DNA of 9,257 bases from Coriobacteriales bacterium (GCA_031267175.1 JAIRZP010000040.1:1-9257), one strand, 5' to 3'; shown: positions 1 through 6,825, numbered from the stretch's first letter. The notes: a model not told the origin generated them from the letters alone. Numbers and translations: made by a program.

Positions 1-2
1 TT

Positions 3-230
3 CGCATATCGCAGACAGAAGAGAAGCTCAAAAAAGACGGCGCGTCTTCTACCGTCGAAGCAAACAATATACACTACATGATAGCGGAGAAAATCCGAAA
101 AGGCATTATCGAGGTTGGCAACACGCCACCCGAAGACTTGCCCACGCCGGACAAGAACATACAAGTCATCGAGCGTGAAGAAATCAAGAAACTGCGAGAA
201 TCAAAAAAGCCGCTTATGCTCGATGAGTAG
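3..230 (+). CDS. dinD: DNA-damage-inducible protein D (DinD) C-terminus, partial
   Basis: The reading frame is open from the window edge to TAG at 228-230 and gives 75 residues. It begins RISQTEEKLKKDG and contains the block TPPEDLPTPDKNIQ. From memory, these match the C-terminal part of Escherichia coli DinD (ATQTEEKLRRDG, then GGTMPEELPTPQVSIKQ). The N-terminal Bro-like region lies outside the window. DinD is a LexA-regulated SOS gene in E. coli, and the protein has been reported to inhibit RecA-driven strand exchange. DinD homologues also occur inside type I restriction-modification operons, and an hsdM remnant follows here, so this copy probably belongs to such a locus rather than to a free SOS gene. 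An AGGAG lies just past the stop and may serve the next small ORF. Family assignment is firm. The role of this copy is inferred, and whether the full gene is intact cannot be seen. Confidence 0.85.
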   Translation, partial: RISQTEEKLKKDGASSTVEANNIHYMIAEKIRKGIIEVGNTPPEDLPTPDKNIQVIEREEIKKLRESKKPLMLDE

Positions 231-245
231 AGGAGACAGATGTAG

Positions 246-365
246 ATGAAGCATACCAATGGCGGTTTTACGCAGTTGCCGCGACAGCGCAGAAAGGCTT
301 TGCTCCAACAAATGTTTATCCCCCGCCTGCCCGGCGGGCAGGTAAGAAAGGAATCATTACAATGA
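246..365 (+). CDS. Short ORF between dinD and hsdM remnant, 39 aa, unknown
   Basis: The ATG at 246 lies 10 nt after AGGAG (231-235). The frame runs 39 codons to TGA at 363-365, which overlaps the hsdM ATG (362-364) as ATGA, the usual layout for translational coupling. The product starts MKHTNGGFTQLPRQRRKALL and is basic. Residues about 28-33 (LPGGQ) are encoded by a perfect palindrome. I recognise no family. It may be a coupling leader peptide, the remnant of a longer gene, or chance. The overlap and SD favour translation, but the short length and the embedded palindrome argue for caution. Confidence 0.35.
   Translation: MKHTNGGFTQLPRQRRKALLQQMFIPRLPGGQVRKESLQ
326..342. repeat. Perfect GC-rich palindrome / hairpin before hsdM start
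   Basis: The 8-base arm CCTGCCCG (326-333) is followed by one G and then its exact reverse complement CGGGCAGG (335-342). It stands out in an AT-richer stretch and lies about 20 nt upstream of the hsdM ATG, just before the likely SD AAAGGA. As RNA it would form a 7-bp stem with a 3-nt loop. No T-run follows, so it is not a standard intrinsic terminator. Possible roles are a REP-like dispersed palindrome, or a hairpin affecting hsdM translation or mRNA stability. Confidence 0.6.
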
Positions 366-764
366 GCAATTTGCAGACAATCTCGTCAAAGCTCTGGGCA
401 ATGGCCAACGAACTCAGAGGCAATATGGACACTACGGAATACAAGAACTATAATGGCCATCGTCCTGCCGCACGGAGTGTTATTCCGTGGAGCTGCCGAG
501 GGAACAATCAGGCAAATCATCATCGAGAAAAACTATTTAGATGCTGTGATCGGGCTTCCCGCAAACATCTTCTTTGGCACCGGTATCCCCACCACAGTCT
601 TGGTCTTTAAGAAGAACAGTCAGACCAAAGACATCCTGTTCATTGATGCCTCAGGCGGGTTTGAGAAGGTAAAGAATCGGAACCGACTTAGACAAGAACA
701 TATTGCGAAGATTGTTGAGACCTATAAAAAGCGCAAAGATGTAGAAAAGTATGCTCACCTTGCT
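362..764 (+). pseudogene. hsdM: Type I restriction-modification DNA methyltransferase HsdM remnant (internally deleted, frameshifted, 3'-truncated)
   Basis: The ATG at 362 opens a frame matching the HsdM N-terminus, including LWAMANELRGNMDTTEYKNY (to about 451). Immediately after, and shifted by one base, a second frame starting MAIVLPHGVLFRGAAEGTIR (453) matches the C-terminal half of HsdM. That match continues through YLDAVIGLPANIFFGTGIPT, FIDASGGFEKVKNRNRLR and IVETYKKRKDVEKYAHLA to about 764, after which HsdM similarity ends. An intact HsdM is roughly 500 residues and adds methyl groups to adenine as part of an M2S or R2M2S complex. Here the middle is missing, including the SAM-binding FDPACGSG-type motif and the catalytic NPPF/Y motif, along with the normal C-terminus. 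No hsdS or hsdR is visible. The first frame reads on to a stop at 608-610. It cannot be a working methylase. Homology is from memory but unmistakable. Confidence 0.9.
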
Positions 765-797
765 TTAGGTATGGCAGTTCTCTCTTCTCTTGCTTCT

Positions 798-819
798 CAA
801 CGTGCCGTTGCCGTTTTTT
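798..819 (+). terminator. Possible weak intrinsic terminator after hsdM remnant
   Basis: CAACG (798-802), loop TGC and CGTTG (806-810) form a perfect but short 5-bp stem, followed by CCG and a run of six T (814-819). The stem is weak for a terminator, and the T-run starts 3 nt late. It sits between the hsdM remnant and the antiporter start, where a terminator would make sense. Low confidence. Confidence 0.25.
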
Positions 820-850
820 GCTGCTCGGGCGGAACAGCTGGCAGATACGG

Positions 851-856
851 TACAAT
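851..856 (+). promoter_or_regulatory. Candidate -10 box of the antiporter gene (possibly leaderless)
   Basis: TACAAT lies 6 nt before the ATG at 863, so transcription would begin about at the start codon itself. No SD-like purine block precedes that ATG (the preceding bases are ACGGTACAATCTTAAT), which fits leaderless translation. No good -35 is seen at 16-18 bp; the closest TTG element (818-823, TTGCTG) is 27 bp away. This is a suggestion from the hexamer and spacing only. Confidence 0.3.
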
Positions 857-862
857 CTTAAT

Positions 863-3127
863 ATGCTTACTTTTGAGTACATTTTGTTTATGCTTGCCGC
901 AGTGCTTGTTTCGAGTTTTTTTGGTTCGCGCTTTCCTAAGATTCCTGTTTCTCTCATACAAATCGCTCTGGGTGTGGCCTTTGCCTTTGTGCCGCTGAGC
1001 TTTGAGATGCACTTTGAACCCGAACTTTTCATGGTGCTTTTTATTGCGCCGCTCCTTTTTGAGGACGCCAAAAAGATGGATAAGCCCTCGCTCTGGCGGC
1101 TCAAATATCCCGTGTTGGCGCTGGCGCTTGGCCTGGTCTTTTGCACGGTGCTGGTGCTGGGCTTCGCCATCAACCTGTTTGCCCCCTCTATTCCCCTTGC
1201 GGCGGCCTTTGCCCTTGCGGCCGCCCTCGCCCCTACCGATGCCGTCTCGGTGAGCGCCCTTAAACGCACTGCCACCATATCGGACAAACAGAGCCAGTTG
1301 CTGCAGGGCGAATCGCTTCTCAACGATGCCTCCTCTATCGTGTCGTTTAACTTTGCCATTGCCGCGGCAATAACCGGCTCGTTCTCTGTCTGGGAGGCCG
1401 GCGGCTCCTTTCTCATCATGTTTGTGGGCGGCATGGTGCTCGGCGTGGTGCTCATGCTGCTGCGCTACGCGTCGCTGCGCTTTTTGCGTGCCCGTGGCGT
1501 AGACAGCGTTTCGTTTTACGTGCTGTTTGAGATTATCACGCCGGTGCTTGTATACCTCGTGGCCGAGCTCATCCACGTGAGCGGCATCATAGCCGTGGTG
1601 GCCGCGGGCATTACACACAGCTTCTCGCCGCGGGTGGTAACGCCCTCAAGCGCCCGCCTTAACCTGGTTTCGTCAAGCGTTTGGTCGGTCATCTCCTTTA
1701 CGCTTAACGGGCTGGTCTTTCTCATGTTGGGCACGCAGCTGCCCTATGTTATCGCGCGCGTCTGGACAGGCACGGCCGCGGACAGCAACTTCCTCATCAT
1801 CTTCATCGTCATTATCCTGCTGATAATACTGGTGTTTCGTTTCGTGTGGGTTTTTGTGATGCACCGCAACGTCAATCTTGGCAAGGGCGATGTGGAGTTG
1901 GCCTATGACGAGGCCGAGCCCACGCCTTTTGTTGACGAAGAGGCCGAGGAAGAAAAGGTGCTGGGAGAGGGTCTGGGTGAGCTCAGTGCTGCAGAGCAGG
2001 GCGACGCGATGGAGAAGAGGGCCGCTATCGACCGCAAGCAGTTGCGCAAATCGCTTGCAGAGCGTCGCGCGGCGCGCCGGGCAGCCCGTAAGGCCGAGAA
2101 GCAGGCGGCTCGCGCGGACAAACACTACGCAAAACTCCATCTCTCTGATGCCCTGATGCTTTCGCTCACGGGGGTCAAGGGTGCCATAACCCTCGCGGTA
2201 ATTCTCTCTATTCCCCTGACCCTGGACGGCACAACGCCGTTTCCGGAACGCGACCTGCTGATTTTTCTGGCCAGTGGAACCATACTGCTCTCGCTCGTCC
2301 TGGCCTCCATTGCCGTGCCGATCATTGCTCCCAAACGGCAGAAGGCGCTGCATCCTGAGGCCGAACTCAACGCCATCCTCGACATCTACCGCAAGGTCAT
2401 TGCCTCCCTCACCTCAAGCGTGGAGTCCGGAGAGCGCTCGGCTGTGGACGAGGTGGTACGGGAGTATTACTCGCGCATCAGCTCGCTCAAATCCAACAAC
2501 AGCCTGGAGGTTCCCCATGAGGTCAATGTGCGTCGGTATGCCATTGAGCTGCAACTGGAACATCTCCAGCAGTTGACGGACAACGACAAGGTGAGCAGCA
2601 CTGCCGCATTGTTCTACATCAACTTCCTGAGCCATCAGCTCGCGCGTGCCGAACATCACAGCACGGTGCGCTGGGAACTCAAGGCCTTTTTTGAGCAGTT
2701 CTCGCATCGGCTCAAGGCCTACCGAGAACTCAGGACGCGGAGGAAGAAGGACCCCGGGGAGCTGCCGAAAAACCGGTTGCAACGCCATGAACTCAGGGCT
2801 TTGCAGATTGAGAACTATCGGTATGCCCTGGCAAAGCTCCATGAGCACGAGCCAAGCGAGGAGCTGCCGGAACGCACCGTCAAGCTCATGATAATGGAGA
2901 TGGAACAGCAGCTGTCGCGCCTGGAGAATCGTGGAAGGCGCGGGGCGGGAGCCACCGTACAGAGGCATAACGAGGAGCGCGCCGCCGTAGAGGCCCGGGC
3001 ACTCGACCTGGAACGGGAAGCCATCAATGACGCGCTTGACCAGGGCAACATCTCCTCTGAGGCCGCCAAGACCCTGCGCGACAACGTAGCGATGATGGAG
3101 CTGGACATGGAGGATAGGCTGGGCTAG
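863..3127 (+). CDS. CPA1-family Na+/H+ antiporter with long cytoplasmic tail
   Basis: 754 residues, predicted to exchange Na+ (or K+) for H+ across the cytoplasmic membrane. Hydrophobic segments fill about residues 5-335 and 427-490. Family landmarks are ALAPTDAVSVSALKR (residues 121-135, with the TD pair at 125-126) and GESLLNDASSIVSF (149-162, with the ND pair at 154-155), which supply the ion-binding acids. GVKGAITLAV (437-446) matches the late conserved helix but has Lys where the family usually has Arg (GLRGA). A charged insert at about 340-425 begins acidic (EEAEEEK) and becomes Arg/Ala-rich (RRAARRAARKAEKQAA). Residues 490-754 form a helical, charged tail, making the protein longer than many bacterial NhaP-type proteins. 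The start at 863 was preferred to an in-frame TTG at 818 because it opens directly on the first membrane helix. The gene is convergent with the next one. Exact ion specificity is unknown. Confidence 0.92.
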   Translation: MLTFEYILFMLAAVLVSSFFGSRFPKIPVSLIQIALGVAFAFVPLSFEMHFEPELFMVLFIAPLLFEDAKKMDKPSLWRLKYPVLALALGLVFCTVLVLGFAINLFAPSIPLAAAFALAAALAPTDAVSVSALKRTATISDKQSQLLQGESLLNDASSIVSFNFAIAAAITGSFSVWEAGGSFLIMFVGGMVLGVVLMLLRYASLRFLRARGVDSVSFYVLFEIITPVLVYLVAELIHVSGIIAVVAAGITHSFSPRVVTPSSARLNLVSSSVWSVISFTLNGLVFLMLGTQLPYVIARVWTGTAADSNFLIIFIVIILLIILVFRFVWVFVMHRNVNLGKGDVELAYDEAEPTPFVDEEAEEEKVLGEGLGELSAAEQGDAMEKRAAIDRKQLRKSLAERRAARRAARKAEKQAARADKHYAKLHLSDALMLSLTGVKGAITLAVILSIPLTLDGTTPFPERDLLIFLASGTILLSLVLASIAVPIIAPKRQKALHPEAELNAILDIYRKVIASLTSSVESGERSAVDEVVREYYSRISSLKSNNSLEVPHEVNVRRYAIELQLEHLQQLTDNDKVSSTAALFYINFLSHQLARAEHHSTVRWELKAFFEQFSHRLKAYRELRTRRKKDPGELPKNRLQRHELRALQIENYRYALAKLHEHEPSEELPERTVKLMIMEMEQQLSRLENRGRRGAGATVQRHNEERAAVEARALDLEREAINDALDQGNISSEAAKTLRDNVAMMELDMEDRLG

Positions 3128-3155
3128 AAAAGCGATGCTTGATGCTTCCCTGGAG

Positions 3156-5381
3156 CTACAGCCCTTCGCGCTCCATGCGGGCAGTGCCGTGCTCAGCAGC
3201 ATAGCTGAGAAAGTCTCTGGGCGTGAGCGGCCTTGAGAAGTAGTAGCCCTGAAAATACCGGCATCCCAGGCTCACCAGTGCGTCCACCTGCTCGCGGGTC
3301 TCTACCCCCTCCACGATAACAGCCAGGTCAATCTGGCGGGCCAGCTCGACGACCGAGCGCACGATTTCCTGCTGCTGGATGTCGCAGACCACCTTGTCGA
3401 TGAGCGAAACGTCTATCTTGACCACGCTCACGCCAAAATCGCTGATATAGGTGAGTGAACTGTAGCCCATGCCCATATCGTCGATGGAAAGCTCCACGCC
3501 AAGGCTTCTGAGACTCCGGAAGATCTCCAGCATCGCCGGGCTGGCGTGTACGGCCGCGTGCTCGGTTATCTCCAACTCAACGGTGCCTGGGTCGGTGCCG
3601 ATGCGCTGCATTTCTTCTGCAAGAAACTCCGGAAAAGCCTTGTCGGCAAAGAGGTGGTAGGGGTTGAGGTTGATGGAGATATGAAGCGGATCCTGCGTGT
3701 GCCCTTGCCACCGGGCATGCTCCTCCAGCGCCTGGGTCGTAATCCAGCGCCCCATCGGCACCGAAAGGCCGGCCTCGTCGGTAATCTCGATGAGAACGTC
3801 GGGCGGCACGGGGCCAAACCGGGGATGCGTCCAGCGGAGAAGCGCTTCCGCGCCTACGACCTCACCAAGCCGGTTGGTCTTTGGCTGGTACATCATATAA
3901 AAGGGAATGCGCTCCTCCTCAAATAGCTCGTTGGCCTCAGCAGCAAAGTCGCGGGCCATCTCTCCAATCTCGTCGCGGCGGGTCATCAGACTCACGTGTT
4001 CGTTGTTGGCAGCCGCGGCCGCTTCCTTCTTAAAGCAGTCAAACTGATTGAATTGGTACCGCTCTATGGAAGATTTTGCAAACAGCACAAAGGGCAGGTA
4101 CACTGCTATGGCGAGTGCCACGCACACCAGTTGCAGAAGAGAGCCTGCGGGAGAGCCGGTGGACAGATAGCCTGAGAACAGCAGGGGCGTCGTCCACTCC
4201 ACGTAGTTGGTCATAGGCGGCACAAGCTCCAGGCTGAACGCCCCGTAGGCCACTGCCGCACTGAGCACGGGAGCCAGGATAAAGGGGATGAAGAAGAAGG
4301 GATTGAACACGACCGGCATCCCAAAGACCAGCGTCTCGTTGATGTTGAACACCACCGGAAATATCGAAATGCGGCCGAGTCGCTTGCCTCTGCTGGCGGA
4401 GCCAACAACCAGCAGCACGATGAGCAGGCCCACCGTTGTGCCGCTGCCTCCCATGTCCACGAACACGCTGTAAAAATCGGGGTCGGTAAACATCGTGGCA
4501 GGATCAATCGCGTCCAGTGCGCCTGAAGCAGATGCCGCGCCAGCCTGCTCCATCGTTGCCCCGGCCTGCTCCATATAGGACTGGATGGTGTTGGAGCCGT
4601 GAACGCCAAAGAACCACAGCAGCTGCATCAGCAGCACGGATATGATGACCGACTGCAGGCTTCCCTCAGAGACAATCTCCAGGATCACACCACTGATGAG
4701 TGCCTCGATGTGCGTCGTGGAGAACAGCCATTCGCCCAGAAAACGCAGCGCGATAAAGCTTATCAACGTACACACCACGGGAAACACCGTGCGTATGGCG
4801 AGCCGTATCTGTTGATGGCTCCCCAAGACCTGCCAATGTCCCCAGGGCAGCCTCTGCCAGATCCGGGCAAAGAGGATGAAGAGGTTAACGGAGACCAGCG
4901 CAACAAAGAGGGCGTCAAACACGCCGTTTCTTCCGGGATTGGTAAAGAGCACCACCGGCTCCTGTCCGGCTGGGGTAGCGGCGTAGCTTGCAGGGTCCCA
5001 CACCACGAGCACAACATAGCAGGCAAAGGCCGTGAACATCGGGATAAACGGAGTAATCTCGCGCCCCTGCATGAACGTGCTCCGCACGGCCAGCACATAC
5101 GACACCGAGAGCAGCGCTGCCAGCCCTATGATGTCCTCGGTAGAAAAGGAGATGATAGACGCAATGAGCGACCAGTGCCCTACGGTAATGCCATTGAGAA
5201 AGTCGTGGAGGGCAGGAATGGGGAGATTGCTCACCGCCAGGCATATCGTGCCAATAAGCACCAGCGGGATAAGGTTGACGAGGCCTTCGGTAATCGCGCG
5301 CACCGTTGCATGGCGCTCAAAGCGCAGCGCAAACCCGCCAAGCCTGTCCAAGGTCGTGTTGATTGCCGTATGAAAAGCCAT
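3156..5381 (-). CDS. PTS EIIC (lactose/cellobiose family)-EAL domain fusion, putative sugar-linked c-di-GMP phosphodiesterase
   Basis: 741 residues. Residues about 20-435 are a complete PTS EIIC permease domain of the Lac/Chb type, with many membrane helices, FFGVHGSNT (257-265) and FNINETLVFGMPVVFNP (345-361). From memory of ChbC structures, H261 and E349 sit at the sugar site. A charged linker (about 436-492) leads to a C-terminal EAL domain (about 493-730). The residues needed to hydrolyse cyclic di-GMP to pGpG are present: EALLRW (E512), SINLN (N571), LEITE (603-607), IDD (D634, D635), VVKID (K655), VEGVET (E691) and FQGYYF (Q711). Loop 6 reads DDMGMGYSS instead of the usual DDFGTGYSS. 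No EIIA, EIIB or GGDEF domain is in the protein or window. The start has a strong SD (GGGAGG) a few nt before ATG at 5381. Domain calls are firm. Whether it transports sugar, senses it, or both is inferred. Confidence 0.9.
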   Translation of the reverse strand: MAFHTAINTTLDRLGGFALRFERHATVRAITEGLVNLIPLVLIGTICLAVSNLPIPALHDFLNGITVGHWSLIASIISFSTEDIIGLAALLSVSYVLAVRSTFMQGREITPFIPMFTAFACYVVLVVWDPASYAATPAGQEPVVLFTNPGRNGVFDALFVALVSVNLFILFARIWQRLPWGHWQVLGSHQQIRLAIRTVFPVVCTLISFIALRFLGEWLFSTTHIEALISGVILEIVSEGSLQSVIISVLLMQLLWFFGVHGSNTIQSYMEQAGATMEQAGAASASGALDAIDPATMFTDPDFYSVFVDMGGSGTTVGLLIVLLVVGSASRGKRLGRISIFPVVFNINETLVFGMPVVFNPFFFIPFILAPVLSAAVAYGAFSLELVPPMTNYVEWTTPLLFSGYLSTGSPAGSLLQLVCVALAIAVYLPFVLFAKSSIERYQFNQFDCFKKEAAAAANNEHVSLMTRRDEIGEMARDFAAEANELFEEERIPFYMMYQPKTNRLGEVVGAEALLRWTHPRFGPVPPDVLIEITDEAGLSVPMGRWITTQALEEHARWQGHTQDPLHISINLNPYHLFADKAFPEFLAEEMQRIGTDPGTVELEITEHAAVHASPAMLEIFRSLRSLGVELSIDDMGMGYSSLTYISDFGVSVVKIDVSLIDKVVCDIQQQEIVRSVVELARQIDLAVIVEGVETREQVDALVSLGCRYFQGYYFSRPLTPRDFLSYAAEHGTARMEREGL
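4545..4586 (-). repeat. In-frame 21-bp tandem duplication inside the EIIC domain
   Basis: Residues 270-276 (MEQAGAT) and 277-283 (MEQAGAA) are adjacent near-copies, encoded by two 21-nt units sharing ATGGAGCAGGC. They lie in the loop after the GVHGSNT motif, a region likely to vary in length. The coordinates are approximate by a few bases. Confidence 0.6.
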
Positions 5382-5596
5382 TGCCCTCCCGTGTCAAGTG
5401 CTCTCTGGTGCTGCGAAGTACCCAAGGGTGTTGGTGGAGCGTGGTGCCCTGTGGCGAAGCACCGTGCCCTGTTCCGTCAAGCCGTAAGAGCTAAGGATAG
5501 CAAAGAAGCGGCCCGGGAGAACCGCTGAACGGGCAATCGGGAGAATATATTCTGAGCACTGCCGTCGGATTGTGTAGGGGGTTCGGGCCGTTACTC
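5382..5596. other. 215-bp intergenic region between amidohydrolase and EIIC-EAL genes
   Basis: This holds the SD of the EIIC-EAL gene at its left edge, a perfect 12-bp AT-rich palindrome (5542-5553), and a repeated GTGCCCTG (at about 5445 and 5465) with GGTGC/GCACC arms around one copy. I see no convincing -35/-10 pair on the minus strand and no T-tailed terminator. The EIIC-EAL gene may therefore have its own undetected promoter or be read through from the amidohydrolase gene. Confidence 0.4.
5542..5553. promoter_or_regulatory. Perfect AT-rich palindrome AGAATATATTCT, possible operator
   Basis: AGAATATATTCT is identical to its own reverse complement and sits in GC-rich flanks about 160 bp upstream of the EIIC-EAL start codon. 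It could be a dimeric repressor site, or its core could be part of a -10 region. No matching -35 was found. Only the symmetry is certain. Confidence 0.35.
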
Positions 5597-6805
5597 TCAG
5601 CGGTTATCCGCAATGACCACGCCGTCTTTGATAACGTAGCGGGGTGCTCGATGATACCAGATAGCATGATAGACATCGCTCTCGCCGAGCACTACCAGGT
5701 CTCCGGAGCCTCCCGATTCAAGGCGGTGTCCTTTGATGCCGAGGACCTCAGCTGCATTGACGGTAATCATATCGTAGAGCAGCTCCATATCTTCATAGGT
5801 CATCATCCACAGCAGATGCGCGGCGAGGAAGGCAATCTGTAGCATGTTGCACTCGCCAAACGGATAGTAGGCGTCCGCAATGTCGTCCTGACCCAGGGCA
5901 ACCGGGATTCCCGCTGCCGCGAGCTCTCGCACCCGGGCATGCAGCGGCCCCGTCTGAGGGTCTGCCACTATGCCTATGCCGGCCTGTTTGAGCAGCGCCA
6001 CCAGCTTGCGGAAATAGTTCTCGTTATAGAGCAACATGGCCCGGCAGTGCTGCGCTGTGGCCCTGCCCTGCCAGCCAAGCTCAATGACCTTGAGACAGAG
6101 CATTTCCAGCGTGCGCTCTTCCGGGTCGCCCACATCATCGAGCAGCATGGAGATGTTTTTGTCGTAACGCCTGGCAAGAGCGCACATCCTGTCCACGTGC
6201 TCCTGCTCGCCAGCCTTCGTAAACTCTATCCAGGGGATGCCTCCCACCACGTCCGCGCCTGCCTCGAGGGCCTCGACCATGAGCGCCTCGGCTCCCGGCT
6301 CACGAACCACGCCGTCCTGCGGAAAGGCAACGACCTGTAGTTCGACTCTCCCACGGTATTCCTCCCGAGCCTTGAGCAGGGCGTTTATGCCCTCAAGCCG
6401 AGCCTTGGTATCGACGTCTGCAAAAGCCCTGATGTGGGTGTTTCCATACTTCACCGCAAGGTCGCAGACCGTTCGGACATTGGGCAGAATCCAACTCTCG
6501 TCATAGGCAGTCTTAAAGTCGGCGGCCCGCTCGATGGCAGTCATAGCCCCTCCCATACCGCCCTGGTTATACTCCGCAAGGGCTTCCTGACCAGCCCTTT
6601 CAAAGGTATAGACTTTGTCCAGGTGCAGATGCCCGTTGACAAAACTCTCGGTGACCAGGCCCCCGTTGGCGTCGATCGCTGTGCCCTGGGGCGGGCCGCC
6701 TGCCTCAACGATGTCTTGGATCAATCCCTGTTCCAGTACGATGTCAAAGAGCTGGGTATCGCGACCTCTGAGCCGCGCGTTACGGATGGTCAGTGTTTCG
6801 TTCAT
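5597..6805 (-). CDS. CodA-like amidohydrolase (cytosine deaminase-related), substrate unknown
   Basis: 402 residues, close to E. coli cytosine deaminase (CodA) in length and layout. Matching blocks include GHLHLD (H59, H61, first metal ligands), LQVVAFPQDG (156-165; CodA LQIVAFPQEG, Q157), EALEAGADVVGGIPWIEFT, TAQH (H253) and GQDDIADAYYPFG (D307; CodA GHDDVFDPWYPLG). The segment matching CodA VHCDEIDD reads MLLDDVGD (220-227), so the expected metal-ligand His is Leu221 and the catalytic Glu is Asp224. CodA binds one divalent metal and deaminates cytosine to uracil; those changes make cytosine an unsafe guess here. The ATG at 6805 was chosen over an upstream in-frame ATG at 6874 because AGGAG sits 7 nt before it and the protein then begins with the usual beta-sandwich strand (TIRNARLRG). 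It probably acts in the cytoplasm on a nucleobase-like ring. Superfamily firm, reaction unknown. Confidence 0.85.
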   Translation of the reverse strand: MNETLTIRNARLRGRDTQLFDIVLEQGLIQDIVEAGGPPQGTAIDANGGLVTESFVNGHLHLDKVYTFERAGQEALAEYNQGGMGGAMTAIERAADFKTAYDESWILPNVRTVCDLAVKYGNTHIRAFADVDTKARLEGINALLKAREEYRGRVELQVVAFPQDGVVREPGAEALMVEALEAGADVVGGIPWIEFTKAGEQEHVDRMCALARRYDKNISMLLDDVGDPEERTLEMLCLKVIELGWQGRATAQHCRAMLLYNENYFRKLVALLKQAGIGIVADPQTGPLHARVRELAAAGIPVALGQDDIADAYYPFGECNMLQIAFLAAHLLWMMTYEDMELLYDMITVNAAEVLGIKGHRLESGGSGDLVVLGESDVYHAIWYHRAPRYVIKDGVVIADNR

Positions 6806-6825
6806 GGTAGTCTCCTGTGTGGCTC

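Noticed and set aside
688..1618. Two long minus-strand frames (255 and 273 codons) opposite hsdM and the antiporter
   Set aside because: Both are antisense to recognised coding sequence and have low-complexity His/Lys/Arg-rich composition.
3128..3155. Shared bidirectional terminator between the convergent antiporter and EIIC-EAL genes
   Set aside because: The 28-bp gap has only weak GATGC-type repeats and no stable stem with T-runs on either strand.
2414..3202. 262-codon minus-strand frame under the antiporter tail
   Set aside because: It is a shadow of the antiporter tail and overlaps the 3' end of the EIIC-EAL gene; no domain is recognisable.
5391..5396. TTGACA on the minus strand just before the EIIC-EAL start, as a -35 box
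   Set aside because: A -10 at 17 bp would lie inside the coding region, downstream of the start codon, and no match is found there.
4599..5528. 309-codon plus-strand open frame opposite the EIIC-EAL gene
   Set aside because: It is the antisense shadow of the EIIC coding region; it is rich in His, Arg and Gln, has no family resemblance and no SD.
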